Assembly (NCBI RefSeq): GCF_003049665.1
Contig: NZ_PYWM01000022.1
Location: forward strand, 1-64,000
DNA: 64,000 nt
Origin: Lysinibacillus mangiferihumi
Lineage (GTDB): Bacteria > Bacillota > Bacilli > Bacillales_A > Planococcaceae
Reading direction: 5' to 3'
Positions 28,680 to 38,082 of this stretch are shown one piece after another; position 1 is the first letter of the stretch; each line of letters starts with the position of its first letter. The translations under genes were made by a program, and so were the position numbers. The notes beneath the pieces were generated by a model that did no database searches, was not told the origin of the DNA, and saw only the letters and a list, made by a program, of their open reading frames with translations.

Positions 28680-28707
28680 ACCGCTCAACACTCCTTAACA
28701 TAAGTTA
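28680..28707 (+). promoter_or_regulatory. Sigma-K-like promoter of gerE
   Basis: ACC (28680-28682), 16 bases, CATAAGTTA (28699-28707), matching the sigma-K pattern of AC at -35 and CATAnnnTA at -10. The B. subtilis gerE gene is known to be transcribed by sigma-K. The rest of 28450-28679 shows no convincing gene. Confidence 0.7.
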
Positions 28708-28740
28708 CAATACGTGCGGGGGAGGAGGGTGTGACTGAAA

Positions 28741-28962
28741 ATGAATGGCTCTCATCATCGTTCTCTTTTAACAAACCGAGAACGTGAAATATTTGCGCTT
28801 TTATTAGCTGAAAAAACAACGAGGGATATTGCAGAGCAGCTTGGTATTAGTGAAAAAACAGTGCGAAATCACATTTCCAATACAATTCAAAAGCTAGGTG
28901 TAACAAATCGATCTCAAGCGTTAATTGAGCTGTTACGCTTAGAAGAATTCAAATTAGACTAA
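28741..28962 (+). CDS. gerE: Spore-coat transcription factor GerE
   Basis: A 73-residue protein that is essentially a LuxR-type helix-turn-helix (LLTNREREIFALLLAEKTTRD, then AEQLGISEKTVRNHISNTIQKLGV). GerE acts in the mother cell late in sporulation to switch on coat genes. Its presence says the host forms spores. GGGGGAGGAGGG precedes the ATG and a sigma-K-type promoter lies about 35 bases upstream. Confidence 0.95.
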   Translation: MNGSHHRSLLTNREREIFALLLAEKTTRDIAEQLGISEKTVRNHISNTIQKLGVTNRSQALIELLRLEEFKLD

Positions 28963-29036
28963 TGGACACTTGCTATTTCGTGAAAAAAACGACAAAATAG
29001 AACTATTCAACGCATGTTTAGGAGTGGAATAGTTAT

Positions 29037-29489
29037 ATGTCGGATGAAGTAACAAAGCACTCACCTGAAACCGTTGCAACGGTTGAAAAGGAACTACGCT
29101 ATATTGCGGCCATTGTGAAGCAAAAAGGAAGAGAAATTGTTTCACAATATACAATTACGCCGCCACAATTTGTTGCATTACAGTGGTTAGAAGAGCTCGG
29201 TGATATTACAATTGGCGATTTATCAAACCGTTTATACTTAGCCTTTAGTACGACAACAGATTTAGTGGACCGAATGGAGAAAAATGAATTAGTCAAGCGA
29301 GTGCGTGATGAAAATGATCGCCGGGTCGTTGTCGTTCATCTTCTCGAAAAAGGCGAACGAATTATTCAAGAGGTTATTGAAAAAAGACAGCAATATTTGC
29401 AAGAAATGCTTGTAGGATTTAACGAACAAGAAGTCGCGCAATTATCGAGCTATTTACAAAAACTACATGTACACATGAAACAGGATTGA
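29037..29489 (+). CDS. ysmB: MarR-family transcriptional regulator
   Basis: A 150-residue MarR protein. The winged helix is seen in ITIGDLSNRLYLAFSTTTDLVDRMEKNELVKRVRDENDRRVVVVHL (about 57-105) with the DxRxxxV wing. Targets are unknown. It lies 10 bases ahead of the glutamate racemase gene, as in B. subtilis, where ysmB neighbours racE. AGGAGTGG precedes the ATG. Confidence 0.88.
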   Translation: MSDEVTKHSPETVATVEKELRYIAAIVKQKGREIVSQYTITPPQFVALQWLEELGDITIGDLSNRLYLAFSTTTDLVDRMEKNELVKRVRDENDRRVVVVHLLEKGERIIQEVIEKRQQYLQEMLVGFNEQEVAQLSSYLQKLHVHMKQD

Positions 29490-29499
29490 GGCGGAAAGT

Positions 29500-30297
29500 A
29501 TGAATGCCCCGATAGGCGTTATTGATTCAGGAGTAGGCGGTCTAACCGTAGCAAAGGAAATAATAAAACGATTACCAAACGAAACGATTTATTATATCGG
29601 TGATACCGCAAGATGTCCGTATGGTCCACGAACTCGACAGGAAGTACGGAATTTTACTTGGCAAATGGCCAAAGCACTCGAGAAAATGAATATCAAGATG
29701 CTCGTCATAGCTTGTAATACAGCGACTGCAGTAGCACTCGAAAGTTTACAACGTAATATGCCTTTTCCGGTACTAGGCGTTATTAATGCTGGCGCACGTG
29801 CAGCTGTAAAGAAAACGAAGCGACATGAAGTCGTTGTGCTTGCAACAGAAGGTACAATTAAAAGTGGGGCGTATGAAGAAGCCTTATTGTCTTTGAATAC
29901 GTCTACCCACATTATTCCATTGGCTTGTCCAACGTTCGTACCACTAGTAGAAAGTGGCGAATATAAAGGACAATTTGCAAATAATTTAATTGCAGAAGGC
30001 TTAAAACCGTTAAAAAACGAACAATTTGATACGGTCATTTTAGGATGTACGCATTACCCGATTTTGCAAAAACAAATTGAAGCTGTCGTCGGAGAAGATG
30101 TTTTCGTGCTATCTTCTGCGGAAGAAACAGCAAAGGATGTCGAGGAAATGCTTGCGTATAATGGTACTTTAGCAGATACAAATGCTAAGCCTGCACATAA
30201 ATTTTATGCAACGGGTTCTGTGCCAATTTTCCGTTCCATTGCAGAAAATTGGTTAGAACAAGGTACGCTTGACATACACCGTATTACATTAAAATAA
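29500..30297 (+). CDS. racE: Glutamate racemase
   Basis: A 265-residue cofactor-independent racemase making D-glutamate for peptidoglycan (and poly-gamma-glutamate where present). The two catalytic cysteines lie in VIACNTATA (about 73) and LGCTHYP (about 184). The N-terminus IGVIDSGVGGLTVAKEI and GDTARCPYG are diagnostic. AGGCGG precedes the ATG. It is probably co-transcribed with the MarR gene. Confidence 0.96.
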   Translation: MNAPIGVIDSGVGGLTVAKEIIKRLPNETIYYIGDTARCPYGPRTRQEVRNFTWQMAKALEKMNIKMLVIACNTATAVALESLQRNMPFPVLGVINAGARAAVKKTKRHEVVVLATEGTIKSGAYEEALLSLNTSTHIIPLACPTFVPLVESGEYKGQFANNLIAEGLKPLKNEQFDTVILGCTHYPILQKQIEAVVGEDVFVLSSAEETAKDVEEMLAYNGTLADTNAKPAHKFYATGSVPIFRSIAENWLEQGTLDIHRITLK

Positions 30298-30333
30298 AAA
30301 TCAGCTTAGCTTACGAGCTAGGCTGATTTTTTT
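30296..30333 (+). terminator. Terminator after racE
   Basis: AAAAATCAGC-TAGCT-TACG-AGCTA-GCTGATTTTTTT hairpin. Confidence 0.92.
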
Positions 30334-30361
30334 AGTCGTCATTATATTGAAATAGACAATT

Positions 30362-31003
30362 TTACATAAACAAATAAATAGCAACGAACATCGCTGCACT
30401 TCCTGCCATCACAAAGACATGCCATATTGCGTGGTTGTACTTTATTTTTTTGTTTTTGTAAAAAAATGTGCCAGCAGTATAAAAAATACCGCCGAGTAAA
30501 AGTATCATAAACCCGTTGAATGAGATATAAGCGACCAATGGTTTATAGGCAAAGACAATCAACCATCCCATGCCAATGTAAACAATCAACGAGATTTTTT
30601 TGAAACGATGGACGAAAAATTGTTTTAATACGATGCCGATAAAGGCAAGAACCCATTCGATGATAAATATGCTCATTCCTAATTTTCCACCTACGGCAAT
30701 GAGCGCTACAGGTGTATATGTTCCTGCGATTAATAAGAAGATGGAGCTATGATCTAATTTTTTCAAAAGCACTTTATGTGTGGGCAGTGCATGATATAAG
30801 GTCGATGCTATGTATAAACAAAACATCGAAATACCAAAAATAATGTAACTAATAAGCTCGGTGCTTGTACCGGTTGTTAGAGCTTTATGCACTAATAGAA
30901 GGGTAGCAGGAACTGTTAAAAATGCACCGATTCCATGTGTTAGCGCATTCCAAAATTCTTCCTTTATGGTATAACTACTATGCTCAATTGTTGATTGAGA
31001 CAT
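30362..31003 (-). CDS. Haemolysin III family seven-helix membrane protein
   Basis: A 213-residue PAQR-type membrane protein with about seven helices. Family signatures include EEFWNALTHGIGAFL near the N-terminus, SMFCLYIASTLYHAL (about 55-70), KKLDHSSIFLLIAGTYTPVAL and a C-terminal HAIWHVFVMAGSAAMF. The conserved His, Asp and Ser residues suggest a metal-dependent hydrolase site. AAAGAGGTG places the start at 31003 rather than the codons at 31009 or 31012. B. subtilis has gerM near this position instead. Confidence 0.88.
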   Translation of the reverse strand: MSQSTIEHSSYTIKEEFWNALTHGIGAFLTVPATLLLVHKALTTGTSTELISYIIFGISMFCLYIASTLYHALPTHKVLLKKLDHSSIFLLIAGTYTPVALIAVGGKLGMSIFIIEWVLAFIGIVLKQFFVHRFKKISLIVYIGMGWLIVFAYKPLVAYISFNGFMILLLGGIFYTAGTFFYKNKKIKYNHAIWHVFVMAGSAAMFVAIYLFM

Positions 31004-31175
31004 GACCATCACCTCTTTCTTTATTATATTACTATAACAGCTTAAGGTTTTTCATTGTAGATGAAAATGTAATGCAATTGATATGATAAATATCATATAT
31101 TGCATGTAGTAAATCGTCGCATCAGTGGAAAATATGATAAAATAAGGGCGCGAAAGATTTTAGGAGGCACGATGA

Positions 31176-31928
31176 ATGATGACAAGATTTGATGGTAGAG
31201 ATGCAGATGCATTGCGTCCTGTGAAAATGGATAGCGAGTATTTATTGCATCCAGAAGGCTCAGTATTAATCCAAGTTGGAAATACGAAAGTAATTTGTAC
31301 AGCAACGGTTGAAGATAAAGTACCAGGTTTTTTACGCGGACAGGGCAAAGGTTGGATTACAGCTGAGTATTCAATGTTACCTCGTGCCACAGCACAACGA
31401 ACACCACGTGAATCGTCACGCGGGAAAGTGAACGGACGTACAATGGAAATTCAACGTCTGATTGGTCGCGCATTACGTGCTATCGTCGATTTAGAAGCGT
31501 TGGGAGAACGTACAGTATGGATTGACTGTGATGTGATTCAAGCAGACGGCGGAACACGAACTGCTTCGATTACAGGGGCATTTGTCGCAATGACACAGGC
31601 AATTGCCAAGCTTGCTGAAGAAAAACAACTAGAAAAATTCCCTGTTACTGATTTTTTAGCGGCTACAAGTGTTGGCATTGTTGAAGAGCAAGGTGCCGTT
31701 TTAGACTTAAATTATGTAGAAGATGTAGATGCAGCGGTAGATATGAATATTGTCATGACAGGAGCAGGCCGTTTTGTAGAATTACAAGGGACTGGTGAAG
31801 AAGCGACCTTTTCACGTGAGGAATTAAATAACTTGCTTGCATTAGGCGAAAAGGGCATTCGCGAGCTTATTGAACTACAAAAACAAGCACTTGGAGAAAT
31901 AGCTCATAAAGTAGGAGGAAACTGCTAA
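31176..31928 (+). CDS. rph: Ribonuclease PH
   Basis: A 250-residue phosphorolytic exoribonuclease trimming tRNA 3' ends. Recognisable stretches are [20 protein letters not shown] (about 12-30), [23 protein letters not shown]-like ([20 protein letters not shown]), and the phosphate/metal region [17 protein letters not shown] lies eight bases before the ATG at 31176. It is followed after one base by the pyrophosphatase gene and then by a phosphodiesterase gene, the B. subtilis rph-ysnA-ysnB order. Confidence 0.95.
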   Translation: MMTRFDGRDADALRPVKMDSEYLLHPEGSVLIQVGNTKVICTATVEDKVPGFLRGQGKGWITAEYSMLPRATAQRTPRESSRGKVNGRTMEIQRLIGRALRAIVDLEALGERTVWIDCDVIQADGGTRTASITGAFVAMTQAIAKLAEEKQLEKFPVTDFLAATSVGIVEEQGAVLDLNYVEDVDAAVDMNIVMTGAGRFVELQGTGEEATFSREELNNLLALGEKGIRELIELQKQALGEIAHKVGGNC

Positions 31929-31929
31929 T

Positions 31930-32523
31930 ATGAAACAAGTTGTAATTGCTACAAAAAACAAAGGCAAAGCAAAAGATTTCGAAGCATTGTTTGGGCCGCT
32001 CGGTTATGAAGTGGTGACGATGTTTGATGTCGCACCGGACATGGAAATTGAAGAAACAGGCACAACATTTGAAGAAAATGCCGTGTTAAAAGCAGAGGCT
32101 TTAGCAAAAGAGCTTGCAACGATTGTTATTGCGGATGATAGTGGTTTAGCTGTAGATGCGCTTAATGGGGAGCCAGGTGTTTATTCGGCACGCTATGCTG
32201 GTGATCATGATGATGAGGCAAATATGGTAAAACTATTGCAAAATTTACAAGGTATAGAAGATAACAAGCGCACAGCTCGCTTTTGCTGCTGTATTGCGAT
32301 TGCGGGTCCTGATTTTGAAACAACAACAGTGTTCGGCACGTGCGAAGGTGTCATTGCACATGAAAAACGTGGAACTAATGGTTTTGGCTATGACCCTGTC
32401 TTTTTTGTACCAAGTTTAAATCGTATGATGGCTGAATTAACACCAGAAGAAAAAGGGGCTATTTCTCACCGAGGAAATGCCATTCGCAAGTTAAAGGAAC
32501 AATTGCCAAACCTTATTAAGTAA
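31930..32523 (+). CDS. ysnA: Non-canonical purine NTP pyrophosphatase (RdgB/HAM1)
   Basis: A 197-residue XTP/dITP diphosphatase that removes damaged purine nucleotides. Motifs: TKNKGKAKDFEALF at the N-terminus, EETGTTFEENAVLKAEALAKEL (about 39-60), IADDSGLAVDALNGEPGVYSARYAG (about 68-92) and GFGYDPVFFVPSLNRMMAEL near 155. AGGAGGAAACTGCT upstream overlaps the end of rph. Translation is probably coupled to rph. Confidence 0.93.
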   Translation: MKQVVIATKNKGKAKDFEALFGPLGYEVVTMFDVAPDMEIEETGTTFEENAVLKAEALAKELATIVIADDSGLAVDALNGEPGVYSARYAGDHDDEANMVKLLQNLQGIEDNKRTARFCCCIAIAGPDFETTTVFGTCEGVIAHEKRGTNGFGYDPVFFVPSLNRMMAELTPEEKGAISHRGNAIRKLKEQLPNLIK

Positions 32524-32535
32524 GAGGTGATATCC

Positions 32536-33039
32536 ATGCAAATAGTGGTTATGAGTGATACACATGGAGATAGCCATGTTATTGACCAAGTACGTGGCTT
32601 TTATCCGTATGTCGAAACGATGATTCATTGTGGTGATAGCGAACTGCCTTTTTCCCATGCTGCATTAGATGGCATGAAAAAAGTGCGGGGAAATTGTGAT
32701 CTTGATAAAGCCTTTCCAGAGGAAATAATTGTGCAAGTGGGAGATGCTGCCCTTTTTGTCACACATGGTCATTTATTTAATGTTAAATCATCCATGTTGG
32801 CATTATTGTATCGCGCAAAGGAAGTCGATGCACATATTGTGTGCTTTGGTCATTCTCATCTATTAGGTGCCGAAATGATTGATGATGTCTTATTTATCAA
32901 TCCAGGAAGTTTATTAAAGCCAAGAGGTGGAAATGAAAAAAGCTTTGCAGTTATAGACATTCAAGCTAGCTATTATCAGGTGGATTTCTTCACAGAGAAC
33001 AATGATTGTTTGTCAACGCATACGTTTGTTCGTGCATAA
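32536..33039 (+). CDS. ysnB: Calcineurin-like metallophosphoesterase (YsnB/YfcE type)
   Basis: A 167-residue binuclear metal phosphodiesterase. Ligand motifs are MSDTHGD (residues 5-11), HCGDSE (about 33), RGNCD (about 56), THGH (about 77) and FGHSH (about 104). The physiological substrate is unknown; E. coli YfcE cleaves phosphodiesters. AGAGGTGAT places the start at the ATG at 32536 rather than the GTG at 32527. Last gene of the rph operon. Confidence 0.9.
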   Translation: MQIVVMSDTHGDSHVIDQVRGFYPYVETMIHCGDSELPFSHAALDGMKKVRGNCDLDKAFPEEIIVQVGDAALFVTHGHLFNVKSSMLALLYRAKEVDAHIVCFGHSHLLGAEMIDDVLFINPGSLLKPRGGNEKSFAVIDIQASYYQVDFFTENNDCLSTHTFVRA

Positions 33040-33051
33040 CTCAAACTTATT

Positions 33052-33094
33052 AAAAACGCTTAAGATTCTATGAAAAGAGAGTTTAAGCGTTTTT
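33052..33094 (+). terminator. Terminator after ysnB
   Basis: AAAAACGCTTAA pairs with TTAAGCGTTTTT around an 18-base loop. Confidence 0.75.
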
Positions 33095-33186
33095 CTATTT
33101 ATGGATTACAAAGGCTTTGGAAAATACGTCCACGAATGAATTGCATGTTAGTAGAAAGACTAAATGAAAAGAACAAGGGTGATCAA

Positions 33187-34653
33187 ATGACTAAGGCAAA
33201 TAATATTGGTTGGAATTTTGATAATAGCTATGCTCGTCTACCAAATTCATTCTATAGCCATCTTCAATTAAATCGCGTGCATGCACCTAAGTTGGCGATT
33301 CTAAATGAAGCCGTGGCAAAGTCCCTTGGATTAGATTATAGTGCGCTTCAACAAGAAGATGGTATTGAGGTGCTTGCCGGTAACGAGATACCAAAGGGGG
33401 CATTGCCGCTTGCACAGGCATATGCAGGACATCAATTTGGGCATTTTAATATGTTAGGGGATGGTAGAGCACTCCTTCTAGGCGAACAAATAACACCTTC
33501 AGGGGAGCGCTATGACATCGGACTCAAAGGTTCAGGACGAACGCCTTACTCTAGAGGAGGCGACGGCCGTGCAGCACTTGGCCCGATGCTACGTGAATAT
33601 ATTATTAGCGAAGCAATGTTTGCGTTAGGCATCCCAACTTCTCGTAGTTTGGCAGTAGTGACAACAGGAGAAACAGTACTTCGTGAAACAGAACTACCTG
33701 GTGCGATTTTGACGCGTGTTGCAAGTAGTCATTTACGTGTAGGGACATTTCAATATGCGGCACAATGGGGTAGCGATGAAGAGCTTCAGAAGTTAGCTGA
33801 TTATGCAATCCAACGCCATTTCCCAATGATTGAACAGACGGAAAATCGCTATTTGAGCTTGCTTCAAGAAGTTATGGAAAGACAGGCAGCCCTTATTGCC
33901 AAATGGCAACTAGTCGGCTTTATCCATGGTGTAATGAACACAGATAATATGACGATTAGCGGTGAAACGATTGATTATGGTCCTTGTGCTTTTATGGATC
34001 GTTATAATCCAGCAACAGTTTTTAGCTCCATCGACCGACAAGGACGCTATGCTTATGGCAATCAGCCGCCTATTGGAGGATGGAATATTACGCGTTTTGC
34101 TGAAACGCTCCTTCCACTTATCCATGACGACCCAGAAGATGCTGTAGCACTAGCTCAGCAAGTGATTGAGCAATATCCGCAGTTGTACTATACAAACTGG
34201 TTAGCGGGAATGCGCGCAAAGCTCGGTCTCTTTAATGAAGAACAGCAAGATGCCGCACTAATAGATGAACTTCTAACGTTAATGGAAAAGCATGAAGCAG
34301 ATTATACAAATACATTCCGTTCACTAACGTTTCAAAGATGTGAAGGAACGGCGCTTTTTGATAGTATGGAATTTAAAAAGTGGTACGAACAGTGGCAAGC
34401 AAGAAGACAAAGGCAAGAGCCATCCAAAGCACAATCACAGCAGTTAATGCGAGACACGAACCCTGCCGTTATTCCGCGAAACCATCGGGTAGAGGAAGCG
34501 TTAGAAGCGGCTGTTACACGCGGTGATTACCGTGTTATGGATAAGCTATTACAGGTGCTATCTCAGCCGTACGCTCATTTAGCGGAACAAGAAGCGTATG
34601 CCACGCTACCAGCACCATCCGACTGTCCATACCAAACGTTTTGTGGCACATAA
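33187..34653 (+). CDS. selO: Protein adenylyltransferase SelO (YdiU family)
   Basis: A 488-residue pseudokinase-fold AMPylase that transfers AMP to Ser, Thr or Tyr of redox-related proteins in E. coli. The family signature starts [12 protein letters not shown]; the nucleotide region has [32 protein letters not shown] (about 115-134) and [18 protein letters not shown]. The active-site Asn and Asp lie in [25 protein letters not shown]. It is a short bacterial form without a C-terminal selenocysteine, ending [19 protein letters not shown] places the start at 33187; a longer upstream frame overlaps the preceding terminator. Confidence 0.93.
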   Translation: MTKANNIGWNFDNSYARLPNSFYSHLQLNRVHAPKLAILNEAVAKSLGLDYSALQQEDGIEVLAGNEIPKGALPLAQAYAGHQFGHFNMLGDGRALLLGEQITPSGERYDIGLKGSGRTPYSRGGDGRAALGPMLREYIISEAMFALGIPTSRSLAVVTTGETVLRETELPGAILTRVASSHLRVGTFQYAAQWGSDEELQKLADYAIQRHFPMIEQTENRYLSLLQEVMERQAALIAKWQLVGFIHGVMNTDNMTISGETIDYGPCAFMDRYNPATVFSSIDRQGRYAYGNQPPIGGWNITRFAETLLPLIHDDPEDAVALAQQVIEQYPQLYYTNWLAGMRAKLGLFNEEQQDAALIDELLTLMEKHEADYTNTFRSLTFQRCEGTALFDSMEFKKWYEQWQARRQRQEPSKAQSQQLMRDTNPAVIPRNHRVEEALEAAVTRGDYRVMDKLLQVLSQPYAHLAEQEAYATLPAPSDCPYQTFCGT

Positions 34654-34667
34654 TTGAATGGACTGTA

Positions 34668-34702
34668 AACAAAGGATTATTTCTTGTCCTTTGTTTTTTA
34701 TT
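34668..34702 (+). terminator. Terminator after selO
   Basis: AACAAAGGA...TCCTTTGTT followed by TTTTATTTT. Confidence 0.88.
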
Positions 34703-34786
34703 TTGGTGTAACAAGGGGTAGCGGTAACAGCACAAAACCTTTGCGCATACGCTATGGATGACTAACAGAAAAGGAGACGGTGCAAC

Positions 34787-34948
34787 GTGCATCAATATTC
34801 AAAAGGTTGGTTTGTCAAAGAGCTACGCGCAAAAGGGATTTTAGTGCATCCTCAATTAAAAACACATCTAGGCAAGTTTAAAGAATCTGAATTACGGAAT
34901 TTATATTACCGCTATGTGGAACAACAACCCGATACGGAGCAATCATAG
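34787..34948 (+). CDS. Small DUF2639/YflJ-like protein
   Basis: A 53-residue protein starting with GTG at 34787 after AAGGAGACGG. The sequence YSKGWFVKELRAKGI and the later KESELRNLYYRYVE match, from memory, the DUF2639 family of tiny Bacillus proteins such as YflJ. It is basic and helical, with no membrane segment. Function unknown. It stands alone between two terminators. Confidence 0.7.
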   Translation: MHQYSKGWFVKELRAKGILVHPQLKTHLGKFKESELRNLYYRYVEQQPDTEQS

Positions 34949-34965
34949 ATTTTTTCTCCAATACG

Positions 34966-35017
34966 AAAAACCAGATTGATGGACAAATGCTAATTGTCGA
35001 TGAATCTGGTTTTTTAT
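34966..35017. terminator. Bidirectional terminator
   Basis: AAAAACCAGATT...AATCTGGTTTTTT. It can end the DUF2639-like gene on the plus strand and the convergent gene at 35021 on the minus strand. Confidence 0.85.
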
Positions 35018-35020
35018 TTA

Positions 35021-35689
35021 TTATGAATAAAAGCGGTAGCAAAACTGCATGACTATCGCATTTGCTATCATGTCTGACATGGCAAGTGCCTCTGCCTCTA
35101 TATCATCAAACACTTGCACGTCTGATTGATAGTCTTTTTGAATCATCGTCACGGCTTCTTTTTTCGTTAAAGCTAAATGGCGATAAAACATTTGCTGCAC
35201 AGCTTCTTTAGTTAAATATGGATTAATGGAACTTAAAAATATGGCAATGTCATCGGCATTACGATACCATTCTTGTTCTTTAGCCGCTGCTGTTGCCGCA
35301 TCTCCTTTATTCGCCGCTGTAACAAGTTGCGCTGCAATAAGTAAATGCTCTTTTATTAGCTCTGCATAGCGATCTGCTATTTGATCGCCGTAAAAGGGGC
35401 GCAGACAATTACCTAAATCCGTCGCATTGCGTAAAAGACGTGCTTGCACAAATGGTAAATCCGGCAAATTAAAGACAATACTTATAATGGTCATCCTCGT
35501 CCAATTAACATGCTCCATCCACAACAGTCGATTCATCGCCATAAAATCAGCCTCTCCTTTACTAATGCACCTGCGATGATCCTGTTGCGGCTGTAAAAAG
35601 TGCCGAATAGGCGCCGTATACTGGTTGGATGGAGCCGTATAGATGGCGCTTAAAGAATTCCCGAAATAGCTGTTTGAATATGGAAACAA
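35021..35689 (-). CDS. Unassigned helical protein of Bacillaceae
   Basis: A 222-residue protein of unknown function. Residues 1-45 are low in charge and look disordered (YSNSYFGNSLSAIYTAP); from about 50 on it is predicted helical with a repeated pattern: MNRLLWMEHVNWTRMTIISI, LPDLPFVQARLLRNATDLGNCLRPFYG, a stretch near 110-135 with LIAAQLVTAANKGD, and a last helix with many hydrophobics. Related proteins in Bacillus are sometimes labelled acetylglutamate kinase, but no kinase motif is visible and I do not accept that label. The start is a TTG preceded by AAGGGAG. Confidence 0.65.
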   Translation of the reverse strand: MFPYSNSYFGNSLSAIYTAPSNQYTAPIRHFLQPQQDHRRCISKGEADFMAMNRLLWMEHVNWTRMTIISIVFNLPDLPFVQARLLRNATDLGNCLRPFYGDQIADRYAELIKEHLLIAAQLVTAANKGDAATAAAKEQEWYRNADDIAIFLSSINPYLTKEAVQQMFYRHLALTKKEAVTMIQKDYQSDVQVFDDIEAEALAMSDMIANAIVMQFCYRFYS

Positions 35690-35773
35690 TGCACATTCAC
35701 TCCCTTAAAAAATTCATTCTAGTGTAGAATACTCTACACGATCCTTGAATGTGCAAGAATCCAGATGCGTCCA

Positions 35774-36520
35774 TTATTCCTCATAGATCATTTTCTTTGA
35801 CATGCCTCCATCGACCGTAATATTAATCCCTGTGACAAATCGATTCGCTGGATTTGTTAAGTACAGACAAGCTTGTGCAATATCTTCCGGCACACCAACA
35901 CGCCCTACTAGATGTTGTTCATGATCGATAGCACGTAGCTGTTCATAATCACCGGTTTCAATCCAACCAGGTGATATACAATTGACCGTAATGTTATCTG
36001 GACCGAAAGAGCGGGCTAATGCATGCGTTAACGCTACAATACCGCCCTTGGAAGCAGCATACGCTTCACTATAAGGCTCAGACATAAAAGCCCGTGTAGA
36101 GGCTAAAGAAACAATCGAACCTCCAAGCTCATTTGTCCGCATGATTTTAGCCGCTTCTCTAGAACAGAATAAAACACTCGTTAAATTCGTTTGTAAAAGA
36201 TTATGCCACTGCGCAACCGTAATATCATAAGGTGACACATGCTCAAACTTACCCGCATTATTAATCAAAATCGTAATAGTCCCAAAATGTTGGACCGTTT
36301 GCTGCATTAACGCAACAATATCTTGTTCCTTTGACACATCCGTCTCCACAAACAATGCCGAATACCCTTGTTCATTACACTCTTGTGCTAATTGGTGCCC
36401 CAGCTCTACATTCACATCTGCAATTACAACCTTGGCACCACGCTGTGCATATGCACGTACAATCCCTTCTCCAATTCCTTGCGCACCACCAGTCACCACA
36501 ACCACCGACTTTTCAAACAT
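35774..36520 (-). CDS. Short-chain dehydrogenase/reductase
   Basis: A 248-residue classical SDR oxidoreductase. The NAD(P) fold is seen in VVVVTGGAQGIGEGIVRAYA (residues 5-24), the NNAG motif in ILINNAGKFE (about 85), the catalytic Ser in SIVSLASTRAF and the Tyr-x-x-x-Lys in YAASKGG (about 153). GGAGG seven bases upstream places the start at 36520, not at the ATG two codons earlier. Substrate cannot be assigned; the family includes 3-oxoacyl reductases and sugar or alcohol dehydrogenases. Confidence 0.9.
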   Translation of the reverse strand: MFEKSVVVVTGGAQGIGEGIVRAYAQRGAKVVIADVNVELGHQLAQECNEQGYSALFVETDVSKEQDIVALMQQTVQHFGTITILINNAGKFEHVSPYDITVAQWHNLLQTNLTSVLFCSREAAKIMRTNELGGSIVSLASTRAFMSEPYSEAYAASKGGIVALTHALARSFGPDNITVNCISPGWIETGDYEQLRAIDHEQHLVGRVGVPEDIAQACLYLTNPANRFVTGINITVDGGMSKKMIYEE

Positions 36521-36667
36521 ACACATACCTCCATTTTTGCTTATTATTTTAACAAAAAATAAGACAATGTAATGCAGTAAAATAACATAAAGAAAGCTAT
36601 AGCTTCATACAATAAATAGGTATATAATATTTTCAAGGCAAACCTTGCCTCCATAGTAAAATTCATG

Positions 36668-36696
36668 TTGACATTATGTAATAAAGGACATATAAT
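36668..36696 (+). promoter_or_regulatory. Promoter of tRNA-Arg
   Basis: Consensus sigma-A promoter: TTGACA (36668-36673), 17 bases, TATAAT (36691-36696), about 42 bases before the tRNA. Confidence 0.9.
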
Positions 36697-36738
36697 AAAT
36701 ATTGTCTTTCCTAAGAGGTTTTTAGGAACACACACCAT

Positions 36739-36812
<74 letters not shown>

Positions 36813-36819
36813 CTAACGT

Positions 36820-36859
36820 AAGCCTTACAGCCACAACGGTTGTAAGGCTTTTTATTTTT
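36820..36859 (+). terminator. Terminator after tRNA-Arg
   Basis: AAGCCTTACA...TGTAAGGCTT followed by TTTATTTTT. Confidence 0.9.
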
Positions 36860-36906
36860 ATGCAAAGGTGTATATTTAAGGTATTGGTGCCCAAAAGGTG
36901 CCCGAA

Positions 36907-38082
36907 TCATTCTTTTTCATCAAATAGTTTATCAAAATGAGAACTTGCTCGTTGGTCAGTTTCTTGTAAAAGGTGGCCATAAGTATTCATTGTCGTTGTA
37001 ATATTAGAATGCCCTAATCTCGATTGAATGACTTTAGGATGTTCTCCAGCATGAATTAATAAAGTTGCTGAAGTATGTCTTAAATCATGAAAACGAATTT
37101 TAGGTAAATCCGGATTCCTTTTCATAAAGCGATCCCACCATTGGCTAATTGAATCAGGACGATATGGCTTACCGAACTCATTTGAAAACAGAAAAATATG
37201 CTCGTTCCATTCTCGTTCCTCACCAGCTTCTTCTAATTGATATTTTTTAACTGCAGCAAGCGTAACTAAATCGTTCATTATATTTGTAGGTATAGTTACC
37301 ACACGTTTTCGTTTCCCCTTAGTCTCTTTTACAATAATTCCTTCTCCAGTTAAATTAACTAATGCTTGTTCAATTAATAATGTATTATTTTCAATATTTA
37401 AGTGTTTTTCTTCAATTGCTACTAGTTCGCCTTGGCGCGCAGCACTAACTACTGCAAGTTCTACTAATAATCTTTTTTCAGCATTTTCACGATTATGTAA
37501 TCGTTCAAACAATAATTTAACTTGTTCTGCACTATAGGCTTTGCCTTCTTCATATTTAAGTTTAGGTAGCTTTACATTTTTGCAAGGACTTTCTTCTATT
37601 AAGTTCCACTGGACAGCAACATTCATAATACTAGCGAAAGCTTTGTAAATATTATGGACTGTTGAAGGGGCAAGTTCACCTTCTTGTTCATCTAGCCTAC
37701 GTTTCTTCTTCTGTAAATCTCCAACGAAGAAAACCACATCTACTTTTTTTATATCCTTTAATTTCATATCACCGAAAATAGGAAGGATGCGTTTTTCTAA
37801 GTGAGTGCAGTTATCATGAAGTGATCTTGCACTATAATGTTGTTTTGCATAATTATCTTTCCATCGCGGATAAAGATTGTTTAATGTTATTGAATCTATA
37901 TTACTAAAATAGACATCTTTACTTTGTTTCATTTCTTCTTCGAACAGTATTAGGAGACGAATCGCTTCTTTTTCGCTTTTAACCTCAACAACCTTTGTTT
38001 TACGAATTCTTCGTTTGCCACGGTAACCAAGATCAGCAATTAGTTTGAATTTGTTTTTATCAATTTTTTTAACGTACCCCAC
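36907..38082 (-). CDS. int: Tyrosine-recombinase phage integrase
   Basis: A 391-residue integrase with three parts: an AP2-like arm-binding N-terminus (about 1-60), a SAM-like core-binding domain (about 65-170) and the catalytic domain. Active residues: Arg in AARQGEL, His-x-x-Arg in FHDLRHTSATLLIHAG, His in LGHSN and the Tyr nucleophile in NTYGHL. AAGGGAG places a GTG start at 38082; a longer TTG start at 38118 is less likely. Its start overlaps the end of the ImmA gene by 14 bases. It would insert and excise this prophage at the adjacent tRNA-Arg. Confidence 0.95.
   Translation of the reverse strand: MGYVKKIDKNKFKLIADLGYRGKRRIRKTKVVEVKSEKEAIRLLILFEEEMKQSKDVYFSNIDSITLNNLYPRWKDNYAKQHYSARSLHDNCTHLEKRILPIFGDMKLKDIKKVDVVFFVGDLQKKKRRLDEQEGELAPSTVHNIYKAFASIMNVAVQWNLIEESPCKNVKLPKLKYEEGKAYSAEQVKLLFERLHNRENAEKRLLVELAVVSAARQGELVAIEEKHLNIENNTLLIEQALVNLTGEGIIVKETKGKRKRVVTIPTNIMNDLVTLAAVKKYQLEEAGEEREWNEHIFLFSNEFGKPYRPDSISQWWDRFMKRNPDLPKIRFHDLRHTSATLLIHAGEHPKVIQSRLGHSNITTTMNTYGHLLQETDQRASSHFDKLFDEKE

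Noticed and set aside
28482-28703. 73-codon frame between ysmA and gerE
   Set aside because: No ribosome site, odd composition and it overlaps the sigma-K-like promoter of gerE; treated as chance.
31080-31097. ATATGATAAATATCATAT palindrome before rph as an operator
   Set aside because: Such AT palindromes arise easily in this AT-rich sequence and no regulator is indicated.
35021-35689. Acetylglutamate kinase label for this family
   Set aside because: No amino-acid kinase motifs such as a glycine-rich KxGG start are present.
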